The translations under genes were made by a program, and so were the position numbers. Under the pieces are notes generated by a model. That model worked only from the letters and a program-made list of their open reading frames with translations. It had not been told where the DNA came from and did no database searches. From G963663315 sp965116335 (GTDB taxonomy: Bacteria > Pseudomonadota > Gammaproteobacteria > Arenicellales > Poriferihabitantaceae), in the NCBI GenBank assembly GCA_965116335.1, contig OZ220677.1:2356001-2420000 (forward strand): a stretch of DNA of 64,000 nucleotides. The letters run 5' to 3'. Below are positions 35,239 to 44,792 of this stretch, piece after piece (the stretch's first letter is position 1; every line of letters begins with the position of its first letter).

Positions 35239-35894
35239 AGTGTCTTTCAATTGATACGGTCACCGCATCGTGCTCGGTCGCGTTATCCGATGGTTCACAA
35301 ACGATCCAGCGCAAGGAGATGCAGCCGGGTGGACACTCTCGCATGGTACTGGATATGGCAGACCGGATCCTGGTCGACGGTGGCCTGAGCCTCGGTCAGC
35401 TGGACGCGATTGTGGTGGATACCGGGCCCGGCTCGTTTACCGGCGTGCGAATTGGTCTGGGTGTGGCGCAGGGACTGGCTTACGGAGCAGGTTTGCCGGT
35501 GATCGGGGTTTGCTCGCTGGAGGTCATCGCAATATCGGTGGGTAGCGGCATCGTTGCATCGGCTATTGATGCACGGATGAAGCAGGTTTATTGTGCAGTC
35601 TATGAGGTTCATGATAGCAGTCGTCCGGTGCCACTGATGGCTCCCTGTGTCTGCTTCCCTGAGCAGTTTATCTCGGCAGGGCTCGGGCAGGCGCAGTATG
35701 GAGTCGGAAACGGATGGGATATTTATGCGGATACCCTTGCCGGCCAGCCGCACAGCCAGCCCGTCCAGATCGAGGATGTACTCTTTCCCGAAGCGGATCA
35801 GGGGATCAGTCTGGCACAGAGAATCGGGCTCGAAGGGGCGGTTGATCCGCGCTGGCTGGAAGCAACCTATATCCGTAACCAGGTTACCGGCTGA
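35235..35894 (+). CDS. tsaB: tRNA threonylcarbamoyladenosine protein TsaB
   Basis: A 219-residue ASKHA-fold protein that partners TsaD in making the t6A37 modification of ANN-decoding tRNAs. The N-terminus (MKCLSIDTVTASCSVAL), the QPGGHSRMVLDM stretch and the DTGPGSFTGVRIGLG block are diagnostic. The C-terminus ends in RWLEATYIRNQVT. Its start codon overlaps the yoaA stop, so it is translationally coupled. Confidence 0.93.
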   Translation: MKCLSIDTVTASCSVALSDGSQTIQRKEMQPGGHSRMVLDMADRILVDGGLSLGQLDAIVVDTGPGSFTGVRIGLGVAQGLAYGAGLPVIGVCSLEVIAISVGSGIVASAIDARMKQVYCAVYEVHDSSRPVPLMAPCVCFPEQFISAGLGQAQYGVGNGWDIYADTLAGQPHSQPVQIEDVLFPEADQGISLAQRIGLEGAVDPRWLEATYIRNQVTG

Positions 35895-36015
35895 AATCCG
35901 GCGTATATTCATATCACCCGATTGAATCATGCGATAATCCGCGATGGCACGACCGGCATTGTGGTAAAGGTGCTGAACATCGAATAAAACACACAACGAA
36001 GACAACCGATAACCG

Positions 36016-39000
36016 ATGGCCCGAAAACGAAAAACCATCCTGGTTATTGCTGTGTTGGTCGGTCTGACCGTGTTACTGCCGCTGATCGCTGCGCTATCCC
36101 TGAATTCCACGCAAGCGAAGTCGATCATTACCTCCTGGATCGAAAGCCGGAGCGGCAGGGAGTTCTCAATTGATGGCAGGCTGGGTATGGCCATGGGCCT
36201 GTCCACGACCATAGTTGCCCACGATGTGCGGCTGTCCAACAGCGATTGGGTGCTGGCCGATGACATGATCAGCATCGACAGATTATCGGTAACGCTTTCT
36301 GTCACCGGGTTACTCAAAGGGGAGGGGTTGATTCGGGAAATTCATGTGCGCAATCCGATATTGAGGATTGAACGTCACCCTGAAACCGGGAAATTCAATG
36401 TCGATTTGCACAAAAGCGCAAGTTCAGACCGTGTTGCCGGTGCGGGTCTTGTAGCCAGTCAGCTACAGGACATCAGGCAAGTGTCGATCGATGGCGGGCA
36501 GGTCATCTACTATCATCCCCGGCGCAGGTGGGAGTTCGACATTACGAATGCCGTTGTCCGCTCACCGGCGCTGGATCAGCCAATGGCTATCAGTCTGTCC
36601 GGGGCAGTGGAAAAGACTCCGGTGGTACTGTCTGGGCAGACAGGCAGTCTTCGATCCGTGATTGATCGTGTGCCGACCGGGGTTGATCTGCAAGGTCACA
36701 TTGTCAAGCCGGAAAACACCCTGTTCATTTCCGGGGCGATCGAAAAACTGCGGGGTTGGCAGGGTTTGAATCTGCGCTTTGAGACTCTGGTTGCCAACCT
36801 GTCCGACCTGTCCGACCTGATCGGTGTCCCGTTGTATCCCTGGCGCGACATCAGTGCTTCCTGGAATCTGGTTCAACCCGGACGGGTCCGGACGCTGCGT
36901 ATGGACTCGATAGAGATGTCTTCCCCGGATTATGGTCTGCAATCAAGTCTCAAGGGACAAATCGGCTATCTGCCGCGATTCAGACAAATGGAGTTGGCTT
37001 TTTCTGCCAGAGGCAATTTCAATCACGGAGTGCTGGCGGATAAACTGAATCAGGATATTGCGCTTGAGACCGATATAGAGGGCACGCTGGCGCGTGGCGA
37101 CGGGGATTTGAGTCTGACTCTGGAGCGCGGCACCATTCGCTCGGTCGGTATGAAGCTGGATGTGACCGGCACAGTGGAGAGCATGGCCGGGGACTGGGCC
37201 AGTCCCCTGCAAGCCAGCCTTCAGATGGATGATCTGACTGCCCTGGGTAGTCTGATCAACCGGGACCTGCCCAGCGTCCCGCATATCTCGGCGTCCGGCA
37301 ACATCTATCGCCTGAACGATGAGATCAGGATATTCGACATCCTACTTGAAAATGATTCACCGCAGGTCAAGGTGCTGGCGGTGGGCAGTCTCGAAAATCC
37401 GGGTGCCCGGCAACGGGGAGTGATTGATTTCTCGGTGCAGTCCGGGTCGGATTTGATTGAGCGGTCGGCAGGTTCCGCGGTGGCCGGATTGGTACATAAC
37501 CTGACTGTGGCTGGAACCGTCCAGCTGGATGCGGACGAAGTTTCGATTCCGGATATCCGGGTCGATGCGAAGGGGCAGGGTATTCAGATTGACGGTAGCG
37601 GTGAGTTTGGTTCTGTCGGCAATATCGAAACCCTGCGGGTTGCTTTACAGGGAAGCATACAGGGGCTGGACAAACTGAGTGGTTGGGTCGGGCAGTCACT
37701 GCCGCCGACAGAACCGGTCACCATCAGCGCGCAACTGAGTGGTGACGAGCGGCGTAAGTTGAACCTGGGCAACATTCAGGCGAATCTGGAAGACCCCGCT
37801 ATCAGCGCCACCCTGTCCGGTGAAATACGCAATCTGGGAAAATCCCCGAAACTGATTCTGAATTTTGAAACCGAAGTGCGGGACGCAGAGCCGTTTTTCT
37901 CACATTGGCCTGACTTGCCAATGGATCAGTTTGGGGCGCTGGTAACCGAACTGTTGCCAGCCAGGAGCCTGGGCAAGCTGCGTACTGTGGAAACACAGGA
38001 TGGCGGGGTTGTGCACAGCATGGAGGAACTGAAAATCCTTTCCGCTGTCGGGTTGAAAAGCAGAGTCGCCGGGGACATTGATCACCTGTTTACCAGCCAC
38101 TGGAGTGGCTCTGCCTCTCTCAGGGTTTACGGAGAACTGGAAGAAGGAGTATTACCCCCCTTTCATGATGATCTGGTCGCTCTGCACGGTTATCTGGACA
38201 GTGCTGCCGAAGTGTCGGTTTCCGGCCAGGGGATTGTGGTTGAACAGATCAATGCGCGGCTCATATCCGGTTACAGTGAAACCAGAGTTTCCGGGAAAAT
38301 TGAAAGTTGGTCACCGTTTGCAACGACCGGGCTGGAAGTGATGATCGACCGACCGCGCCTGGATGATCTGCTGGCGGCGGGAGCCTGGCCAGCGCTGGCC
38401 AGGGATGTTCCGGTGCAGGGCCAACTGGTTTACAAAAATGTCGGTCAACCCGGCGAGGTATCGTTTGATCTGAAGGTGGCCGACAGCGATTTGGCCGGTC
38501 GCATTTATCTGCCTGCGGAAACATCCACCTCCACCTCCATTCAATTCACCTCACAGAATATGGATTTGATTCAATTGCTTCCTGCCTCCCCGAAAGATTC
38601 TCCCGGATTTTTCCCTCGTAACCACATCCGGTTGCCCTGGATGGATGATGCGGACATGAGCATAAAGGCAGACTTCGGGCGCTTGAAAAACAGAATCCTG
38701 CAGCTTGATCAGGCCGTTCTGGATGCAACCGTGCATGATGGTCGGTTGTCATCTGGAATAACCGGCAAAAGTGGGGACGACGGCTCGATGGATATCCGGT
38801 TGTCGCTGCACAGGCAGCCACAGGGAAAATTACAATCCCGAGCCGTACTCACTGGCAATGACATTGAACTGTCGGCACTGGCTGGAACGGGACAGCTGGA
38901 TCATGAGCAAAAAGGTGTTTTCTCACTACAGGCGGATATTGATGGCTCCGGCCACTCCATTTCCGAGATCATGGGCAGTGCCGATGGCCAGATACGGATC

Positions 39001-39483
39001 GGGCTACAATCTGCGACCTTGAAAAACCAGAGCCTTCGGTTGTTGGGAGGAGACCTGTTTATGGGGTTGCTGACCGTGCTGAATCCGTTGACGCCTCAGG
39101 AGGAGATCATTTATATGGACTGTGGCGTGATCAATTTCGACCTGGAAAATGGTGTAGCCTCGAATGATCGGGGTATTGCGCTGAAAACAACGGACTTCAC
39201 TTTACTGGGTGGCGGAAAAGTGGATTTTTCCGGAGAGAACCTGGATCTGGAGGTTTCGACCAAGGCGCGCAAAGGGCTGGGAGTCAACGCTGGCAGTTTC
39301 GCCCGGTTGCTGCTGGTCAAGGGTACGATCGACAACCCTGAAATTCGCCCCGGTGGACTGCTGGAGAGCGGGGTCTCGCTGGGAGTGGGTTATCTGACCG
39401 GTGGTTTGAGCCTGTTCGCCAGGGGGCTGTTTGACTTGATCGAGGCGAACTCCGATGTTTGCGCCACGGCCATGGCAGAATGA
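36016..39483 (+). CDS. AsmA-family envelope protein
   Basis: A 1155-residue protein anchored by an N-terminal membrane segment (about residues 7-30, ILVIAVLVGLTVLLPLIAAL) with the rest in the periplasm. The start resembles the AsmA domain (a segment with FSIDGRLGMAMGLSTTIVA) and the C-terminal AsmA_2-like part is rich in short beta repeats, ending in a segment with GVNAGSFARLLLVKGTIDNP. AsmA-like proteins (AsmA, YhdP, TamB relatives) are proposed lipid-transfer bridges between the membranes. It is more than 1100 residues, longer than E. coli AsmA. A tract encodes LSDLSDLIG near residue 265. It stands alone between tsaB and glnA. Confidence 0.85.
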   Translation: MARKRKTILVIAVLVGLTVLLPLIAALSLNSTQAKSIITSWIESRSGREFSIDGRLGMAMGLSTTIVAHDVRLSNSDWVLADDMISIDRLSVTLSVTGLLKGEGLIREIHVRNPILRIERHPETGKFNVDLHKSASSDRVAGAGLVASQLQDIRQVSIDGGQVIYYHPRRRWEFDITNAVVRSPALDQPMAISLSGAVEKTPVVLSGQTGSLRSVIDRVPTGVDLQGHIVKPENTLFISGAIEKLRGWQGLNLRFETLVANLSDLSDLIGVPLYPWRDISASWNLVQPGRVRTLRMDSIEMSSPDYGLQSSLKGQIGYLPRFRQMELAFSARGNFNHGVLADKLNQDIALETDIEGTLARGDGDLSLTLERGTIRSVGMKLDVTGTVESMAGDWASPLQASLQMDDLTALGSLINRDLPSVPHISASGNIYRLNDEIRIFDILLENDSPQVKVLAVGSLENPGARQRGVIDFSVQSGSDLIERSAGSAVAGLVHNLTVAGTVQLDADEVSIPDIRVDAKGQGIQIDGSGEFGSVGNIETLRVALQGSIQGLDKLSGWVGQSLPPTEPVTISAQLSGDERRKLNLGNIQANLEDPAISATLSGEIRNLGKSPKLILNFETEVRDAEPFFSHWPDLPMDQFGALVTELLPARSLGKLRTVETQDGGVVHSMEELKILSAVGLKSRVAGDIDHLFTSHWSGSASLRVYGELEEGVLPPFHDDLVALHGYLDSAAEVSVSGQGIVVEQINARLISGYSETRVSGKIESWSPFATTGLEVMIDRPRLDDLLAAGAWPALARDVPVQGQLVYKNVGQPGEVSFDLKVADSDLAGRIYLPAETSTSTSIQFTSQNMDLIQLLPASPKDSPGFFPRNHIRLPWMDDADMSIKADFGRLKNRILQLDQAVLDATVHDGRLSSGITGKSGDDGSMDIRLSLHRQPQGKLQSRAVLTGNDIELSALAGTGQLDHEQKGVFSLQADIDGSGHSISEIMGSADGQIRIGLQSATLKNQSLRLLGGDLFMGLLTVLNPLTPQEEIIYMDCGVINFDLENGVASNDRGIALKTTDFTLLGGGKVDFSGENLDLEVSTKARKGLGVNAGSFARLLLVKGTIDNPEIRPGGLLESGVSLGVGYLTGGLSLFARGLFDLIEANSDVCATAMAE

Positions 39484-39636
39484 ACCCGGCAAGAGTAATC
39501 GTTGCGTGAAAAGGTGTAAAAGCAGTACTAAAAAATTGTATTCTGGTATATAATCTTCTGCGCTTTTCTGGTTGGCGGGTTTTGGCTCGCACAATTGTAC
39601 AACGGCCGGACTATACGGCCTTACCTGGAGGTTATT

Positions 39637-41046
39637 ATGTCTGTGGCAGATACATTGAATTTACTGAGCGAGAGTGACGCCAAGTTCGTCGATCTTCGAT
39701 TTACAGACACAAAAGGTAAGGAACAGCATGTGACGCTTCCAGTCGGGGTGGTGGACGAGGAGCTTTTTGAAGAAGGCAAGATGTTCGATGGTTCGTCCAT
39801 AGCCGGTTGGAAAGGGATCAACGAGTCGGATATGATCCTGATGCCGGACCCTGACAGCGCCGTAATTGACCCGTTCAGCCAGGAGACCACAGTCAACATC
39901 CGGTGTGATGTGATCGAGCCTTCCGACATGCAGGGCTATGAGCTGGACCCGCGCTCAATCGCGAAACGCGCGGAAGCCTATCTGGCGTCAACCGGCATTG
40001 GTGATACCGCTTATTTTGGCCCGGAAAACGAGTTTTTCCTGTTTGATTCGGTACAGTGGAGCACTGACATGCAGCACTGTTTCTACAAAGTGGACTCCAC
40101 GGAAGGTATCTGGAACAGTGGTCGCGAGTATGAAGATGGCAATACCGGCCATCGCCCCGGCATAAAAGGTGGATATTTCCCGGTGCCGCCGATTGATAGC
40201 CAGTCCGACATCCGCAGTACGATGTGTCTGGTGCTGGAGCAGATGGGCGTTCCGGTTGAGGTTCACCACCATGAGGTAGGTACGGGTGGGCAGGGTGAGA
40301 TCGGCACCCGGTTCAATACCATGGTGCATAAGGCGGACGAAGTGCAGATATACAAATATGTGGTGCACAATGTCGCCCACAATCATGGCCTTACTGCCAC
40401 CTTCATGCCCAAGCCTCTGGTTGGAGACAATGGCACCGGAATGCACGTGCATCAGTCTATTTTCAAGGATGGAGAAAATGTATTTGCCGGAGACCAGTAT
40501 GCCGGATTGAGCGATGAGGCACTCTATTATATCGGTGGTATCTTCAAGCATGCGAAAGCCATCAACGCCTTCTCAAACGCCAGCACCAACAGCTACAAAA
40601 GGCTGGTTCCTGGATTTGAAGCCCCGGTTCTGTTGGCCTACTCCGCGAAAAACCGTTCTGCGTCCTGTCGTATTCCTTATGTCGCCAACCCCAAGGGCCG
40701 CAGAATAGAAATCCGCTTCCCGGATTCGACAGCCAACCCGTATCTGGCGTTTGCCGCCATGCTGATGGCCGGACTGGATGGTATCCAGAACAAGATTCAC
40801 CCCGGCGGACCGGCGGACAAGGACCTGTATGACTTGCCACCGGAAGAAGAAACTGATATTCCAACCGTTGCCCACGGTCTCGATATCGCCCTCGAAGCGC
40901 TGGATAATGACCGCGAGTTCCTGCTCGCCGGCGGAGTGTTCAGCAATGACGCGATTGACGCTTACATCGGTCTGAAAATGGAAGAAGTCAACCGCATGAG
41001 ACTGGCAGCCCACCCCGCCGAATTTGATATGTATTACAGCGTGTAA
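39637..41046 (+). CDS. glnA: Type I glutamine synthetase
   Basis: A 469-residue enzyme forming glutamine from glutamate, ammonia and ATP. The start at ATG 39637 has a TGGAGG ribosome site; the upstream in-frame TTG at 39595 is not the family start. Signatures are FDGSSIAGWKGI, ENEFFLFD, EVHHHEVGTGGQGEIG, NGTGMHVHQS and RIPYVANPKGRRIEIRFPD. The tyrosine in DLYDLPPEE is the GlnE adenylylation target, so nitrogen control by GlnE is expected. The 153-base upstream gap has a TATAAT at 39549 with no matching -35, and no convincing sigma-54 site. A terminator follows the gene. Confidence 0.97.
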   Translation: MSVADTLNLLSESDAKFVDLRFTDTKGKEQHVTLPVGVVDEELFEEGKMFDGSSIAGWKGINESDMILMPDPDSAVIDPFSQETTVNIRCDVIEPSDMQGYELDPRSIAKRAEAYLASTGIGDTAYFGPENEFFLFDSVQWSTDMQHCFYKVDSTEGIWNSGREYEDGNTGHRPGIKGGYFPVPPIDSQSDIRSTMCLVLEQMGVPVEVHHHEVGTGGQGEIGTRFNTMVHKADEVQIYKYVVHNVAHNHGLTATFMPKPLVGDNGTGMHVHQSIFKDGENVFAGDQYAGLSDEALYYIGGIFKHAKAINAFSNASTNSYKRLVPGFEAPVLLAYSAKNRSASCRIPYVANPKGRRIEIRFPDSTANPYLAFAAMLMAGLDGIQNKIHPGGPADKDLYDLPPEEETDIPTVAHGLDIALEALDNDREFLLAGGVFSNDAIDAYIGLKMEEVNRMRLAAHPAEFDMYYSV

Positions 41047-41093
41047 CCAGCCAGCTACAGAGAACTCGTACAGTCAGTTCCAGAGAACCCGTC

Positions 41094-41113
41094 ATTCCCG
41101 CGAAGGCGGGAAT
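41094..41113. repeat. dRS3-like palindromic unit
   Basis: ATTCCC, eight bases, then GGGAAT. This exact ATTCCC-N8-GGGAAT form is that of Neisseria dRS3 units and of similar dispersed palindromes in other proteobacteria. Only this one copy is seen in the window. It sits directly before the glnA terminator. Confidence 0.7.
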
Positions 41114-41115
41114 CC

Positions 41116-41141
41116 AATGCCCCGGCTACGGGGCATTTTTT
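41116..41141 (+). terminator. Rho-independent terminator of glnA
   Basis: AATGCCCCG and CGGGGCATT form a nine-base-pair GC-rich stem around a GCTA loop, followed by a T run. It lies 70 bases after the glnA stop and just before the 3' end of the convergent methylase gene. Confidence 0.88.
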
Positions 41142-41145
41142 ATAT

Positions 41146-42090
41146 TCACTGATGCAACTGACTGATCGATGTTCCCGATCTGCCAGTCGTGTCACACCTT
41201 CCAATCCAATCGAGATTTCGTCCGATTATCAATTCGGTCATCTGTGCATGATGCGTGTTTTTCATGGATACAGGCTTGACCTCCAACCCGTATCTGTAAG
41301 CCAATTTCCGCACTTCGGAGGCATTATCATAAGTCATGATAAAATCTCCTGACAGGTTGGCGCAGGTCCTGAACAAACGGTCGTGATCCACATTGTAATG
41401 GTTATATAGTCGTTTACCCGCCTTTTTGCCACCCGCCGTATACGGCGGGTCTATAAAAAACACGGCATTTCCAGCGTTCCGATATTCTTCCAAAACGCAA
41501 AAGGCATCCTCCTGTCTGAATGAAATCCGGGTATGTAGCAGGTGTATTTCCCTGAAACGTCGAGCCAATGTGTTCGGATACCATCGCGAAAAAATCCCCT
41601 TGCCACACTCCCCGGTTTTGATTAACCCGGAGCCGTTCGCCATGATACCACCATGGGAACACCTGTTTTTCAAGATGGTCTTAAAAGCCCTTTGCCGCAA
41701 TGTTCTGGCATCCTTGCCAAGCTCAATCAGAACATTTTCCTGACTCATCTCAAACGACATGATTTCCTGTGCTAGCCATTCTGACTCTCCACAGGTCACC
41801 AGCTCCCAGACTGCGGCCACATCTTCATCCAGTTCGACCATCAGTGCTGATTCCACAAGGGATTCTGCAACCGCCGTCAAAGATACGATCCCGCCCCCGG
41901 CAAATGGTTCTATCAAAACTTCCGGTGTTATATCCAGGCTACCGAGCCACTTTCTGAGACTCGGTACAAACCAGGTTTTACCACCCGGGTATCGAAAAGG
42001 GCTTCTTTGTGGTACGGAAGCAACATTAACAACCCCGTAGTCAGGTTCGGTGGTGGTTGTCGGGAAAATACTTTGTTGTACAGGGTTCAT
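41146..42090 (-). CDS. D12-class (Dam-like) adenine DNA methyltransferase
   Basis: A 314-residue N6-adenine methyltransferase. The S-adenosylmethionine site is in SPFRYPGGKTWF (residues 30-41) and IEPFAGGGIVSL (60-71); the catalytic motif is FFIDPPYTAGG, and a target-recognition stretch lies between. It appears intact. Its ATG overlaps the stop of the NotI-type nuclease remnant by four bases, so it was the modification partner of that enzyme. It now probably persists as an orphan methylase. Because the D12 class methylates adenine, its site must contain A and so is not the NotI site. Confidence 0.9.
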   Translation of the reverse strand: MNPVQQSIFPTTTTEPDYGVVNVASVPQRSPFRYPGGKTWFVPSLRKWLGSLDITPEVLIEPFAGGGIVSLTAVAESLVESALMVELDEDVAAVWELVTCGESEWLAQEIMSFEMSQENVLIELGKDARTLRQRAFKTILKNRCSHGGIMANGSGLIKTGECGKGIFSRWYPNTLARRFREIHLLHTRISFRQEDAFCVLEEYRNAGNAVFFIDPPYTAGGKKAGKRLYNHYNVDHDRLFRTCANLSGDFIMTYDNASEVRKLAYRYGLEVKPVSMKNTHHAQMTELIIGRNLDWIGRCDTTGRSGTSISQLHQ

Positions 42091-42609
42091 TTTCCGGGTG
42101 ACAACTCAATTGTTCTGTTGATAGGTGCTGATTCCAGTTTTTCATCTACCTTGCTTTGTAGCAACCCCATAAACTGACTAAGATTCCCTGCCTTCGGTCG
42201 TGTGATGGCATTCAGCGACTCGGTGAATCTCGTGTATACAACAGTTGTTTTATTCAGGCTATAACGCTGATTATTCTTGGTATTATTCAGATCATATACC
42301 ATCCATGCTATTTCAGCTTTCTCTTTCTCTACTTCCTCTAAGTCTGGTAACGTATTGAAAAAGCTACTGTCCAATGCCACTGCCATTTTCTTTTTCCATT
42401 CTAAACCGGACCGGGCATGTGATAACGGGCGTGCCACTGTAATTGATACTGCAAACTCCCAAAGGGTTCTTCGCTTTATCCTTGGTACAGTTCGGGACTA
42501 TATTGTTAAAAGGACAAAGCCGTCTTTCCCTGTATCTTTTCGCCTGATCACTAAAGTCACCAGGCGAATATCCGAATACTTCAGCCAGAGGTTGTGTGTC
42601 TTTTACCAT
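42087..42609 (-). pseudogene. NotI-family restriction endonuclease, internal deletion and frameshift
   Basis: From ATG 42609 the first frame gives a NotI-like N-terminus: LAEVFGYSPGDFSDQAKRYR, then RRLCPFNNIVPNCTKDKA, a GVCS cysteine and VITCPVRFRM. It ends after GSGIGQ near 42364. Another frame then carries a NotI-like C-terminus: WKKKMAVALDSSFFNTLP, AEIAWMVYDL and TTVVYTRF, ending at 42087. The four cysteines fit the iron-binding site known in NotI. About 200 residues of the middle, including the nuclease core, are missing. The remnant totals roughly 170 codons against about 383 for NotI. The gene is inactive as read. Confidence 0.85.
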
Positions 42610-42678
42610 AGTCGTTGCTCAATTGTTCACTCATCATACTGGGAGGTTATTCGCTTATTACGTTGTAGCATGATTCGC

Positions 42679-44505
42679 TTATTGTGTCGATTGGGTGTCC
42701 CGGATCACTTTCAGAAATTCGGCGCCGAATTTTTCCAGTTTGGCTTGGCCGATGCCGGTGATGTTTAACAGGTCTTCGCGCTGCGTCGGTTTTCTTTGTG
42801 TGATTTCCTTGAGGGTGCTGTCATGGAAGACTATATAGGGAGGGATGCCGTGTTGTTCTGCCACCCGCTTGCGGCAGGCTCGTAATGCCTCCCAGAGTTC
42901 CTGATTTTCTTCGCTAACTTCGGTTTTGCTTTTTGTTTTTCTGGATATGGTCTGCTTGCTTACATCTTCCCGCAGCATCAGATCAACCTCGCCCTTGAGT
43001 AATGACCGGGTGGTTTCGGTGAAGCGCAATGCTCCGAACCGCTCGGCATCGGATACCAGGAATCCACGCACAATCAACTGTCGGATGACCGAGCGCCACT
43101 GGTTTTGTGACAGGTCTGCGCCGATTCCGAAAGTGCTTAAATGCTGATGCTCGTGCTGCCTGGTTTTCTCCGTATCCCTGCCGCGCAAAACATCAATGAC
43201 ATGCCCTGCTCCGAAACGCTGCCCGGTACGGTAGATGCAGGACAGCAGTTTTTGTGCGATTTCCGTGCCATGCCGGGTCTTCGGCGGGTTGAGGCAGGTA
43301 TCACAGTTGCCACACGGGCCTTGCCGTTTCTCGCCGAAATATTCCAGCAAAGAGAGCCGGCGGCATTGCGTCACTTCGCACCAGCCCAGTAGAGAATCCA
43401 GCTTGCTGCGCTCATTGCGTTTATGGATTTCGTCTGCGTCCGAGCTTTCCAGCATCTGGCTGCGTTGCACCACATCGTGTAATCCATACACCATCCAGGC
43501 ATCTGAAAGTTGGCCGTCTCGGCCTGCCCGCCCGGTTTCCTGATAATACGACTCGATACTGCCCGGCAGGTCGAGATGGGCGACGAACCGGACATCCGGT
43601 TTGTCGATACCCATGCCGAACGCGATTGTGGCGACCATGATCAGGTTGTCCTCAAACAGGAATCTGGTCTGGTTTTCAGCACGCTCCGAATCCGGCAGAC
43701 CGGCATGATAAGGCAGGGCGTTGAATCCACACTGGTTCAGCCAGAGTGCCGTGGACTCTACCTTTTTCCTGGACAGACAGTAGATGATGCCACAGTCTGT
43801 CCGGTGATTTTCCAGAAAACCGAGTAGTTGATTTCTCGCGTCCAGCTTGGGCGCTACATGGTATCGAATATTCGGCCGGTCAAAACTGCTGACATAAACC
43901 ATCGGTTCACGCAGTTGCAGATTGTGCATGATTTCCTGTCGGGTTCTGGGCGTAGCGGTAGCGGTCAGCGCCATACGCGGCACATCGGCAAAACAATCGG
44001 CCAGTTGTCCCAGAGATAAATAATCAGGACGGAAATCGTGCCCCCACTGGGAAACACAATGGGCTTCATCAATCGCAATCAGGGAAATCCGGTATCGACC
44101 CAGCCATTCCAGCGTACCGGGTTGCGAGAGCCTTTCCGGCGCAATATAAATCAGGTCTGTTTCATCGTTGTCCATGCGTGCGGCGACATCCTGTTTCTGC
44201 TGTCGGGTCAGCGTCGAGTTCAGGAATTCGGCCTTGACCCCCAGCTGTCTCATACTATTGACCTGATCCTGCATCAATGCGATCAGCGGCGATACCACCA
44301 GACCAACGCCGGGGCGGAGCAGGGCGGGAATCTGGTAACACAGCGACTTTCCACCGCCAGTGGGCATTAGAACCAGCGAATCCCGACCGGCAGTCGCGGC
44401 ATCAATGATCTCCTCCTGCCGGTCGCGAAAATGGTCGTAGCCAAAGACCTGTCGGAGAATGCTCCGTGCGCTGTTATCCATTTTCCGGTTGTTTGTGTTT
44501 GACAT
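42679..44505 (-). CDS. recQ: ATP-dependent DNA helicase RecQ
   Basis: A 608-residue RecQ helicase for fork repair and recombination. The Q and Walker A region is FRDRQEEIIDAA then LMPTGGGKSLCYQIP; the DEAH box is IAIDEAHCVSQWGHDFRPDY; motif VI is QETGRAGRDG. The RQC zinc site shows CRRLSLLEYFGE with CGNCDTC. A C-terminal HRDC domain ends in ITGIGQAKLEKFGAEFLKVI. Start options are ATG 44505 and ATG 44481; neither has a strong ribosome site, and both overlap the small gene upstream. Confidence 0.96.
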   Translation of the reverse strand: MSNTNNRKMDNSARSILRQVFGYDHFRDRQEEIIDAATAGRDSLVLMPTGGGKSLCYQIPALLRPGVGLVVSPLIALMQDQVNSMRQLGVKAEFLNSTLTRQQKQDVAARMDNDETDLIYIAPERLSQPGTLEWLGRYRISLIAIDEAHCVSQWGHDFRPDYLSLGQLADCFADVPRMALTATATPRTRQEIMHNLQLREPMVYVSSFDRPNIRYHVAPKLDARNQLLGFLENHRTDCGIIYCLSRKKVESTALWLNQCGFNALPYHAGLPDSERAENQTRFLFEDNLIMVATIAFGMGIDKPDVRFVAHLDLPGSIESYYQETGRAGRDGQLSDAWMVYGLHDVVQRSQMLESSDADEIHKRNERSKLDSLLGWCEVTQCRRLSLLEYFGEKRQGPCGNCDTCLNPPKTRHGTEIAQKLLSCIYRTGQRFGAGHVIDVLRGRDTEKTRQHEHQHLSTFGIGADLSQNQWRSVIRQLIVRGFLVSDAERFGALRFTETTRSLLKGEVDLMLREDVSKQTISRKTKSKTEVSEENQELWEALRACRKRVAEQHGIPPYIVFHDSTLKEITQRKPTQREDLLNITGIGQAKLEKFGAEFLKVIRDTQSTQ

Positions 44506-44623
44506 ATCCGCGCTTCGCGGCCTTTTTCCGATCCGTGAAAACCCTGCACTGATTGAACAGGCGAGCGTTTTTTGCGACAGGGTTGGTCTTGCGCGAATCC
44601 GGGTTCATGGTCTGACGTTTCAT
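44474..44623 (-). CDS. Small conserved basic protein (DUF7230-like)
   Basis: A 49-residue basic protein, MKRQTMNPDSRKTNPVAKNA, then RLFNQCRVFTDRKKAAKRG. The NPVAKxAxxFN then VFxDRKK pattern matches a short conserved gammaproteobacterial family that I recall as DUF7230. A GCAGGAG ribosome site precedes the ATG at 44623. Its end overlaps the recQ start by 8 or 32 bases depending on the recQ start chosen, so it is probably the first gene of a recQ operon. It was hidden inside a longer frame whose upstream part is antisense to cobQ. Confidence 0.7.
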   Translation of the reverse strand: MKRQTMNPDSRKTNPVAKNARLFNQCRVFTDRKKAAKRGYVKHKQPENG

Positions 44624-44792
44624 GGTAATCTCCTGCCGCAATCGCTCCTTGAAAGCGAGCAGTGGATGATACCGCTTCCGGTGACCGGATGCCAGATAAT
44701 TCGCTTGTCCTTGCCAACAATATACCGTAATCTGATAATGCTTTTTTGTTTTTATCCCCGCACTCTTTCTTCTCTTTAAGACAGGAAAATCA

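Noticed and set aside
39560..39600. Possible sigma-54 promoter of glnA
   Set aside because: TGG and TTG elements occur (for example TTGGCTCGCACAATTG), but the GG-to-GC spacing required for -24/-12 is not met.
44624..44792. Cobalamin riboswitch upstream of cobQ
   Set aside because: No B12-box-like GCCACTG sequence or matching stems are seen in the gap.
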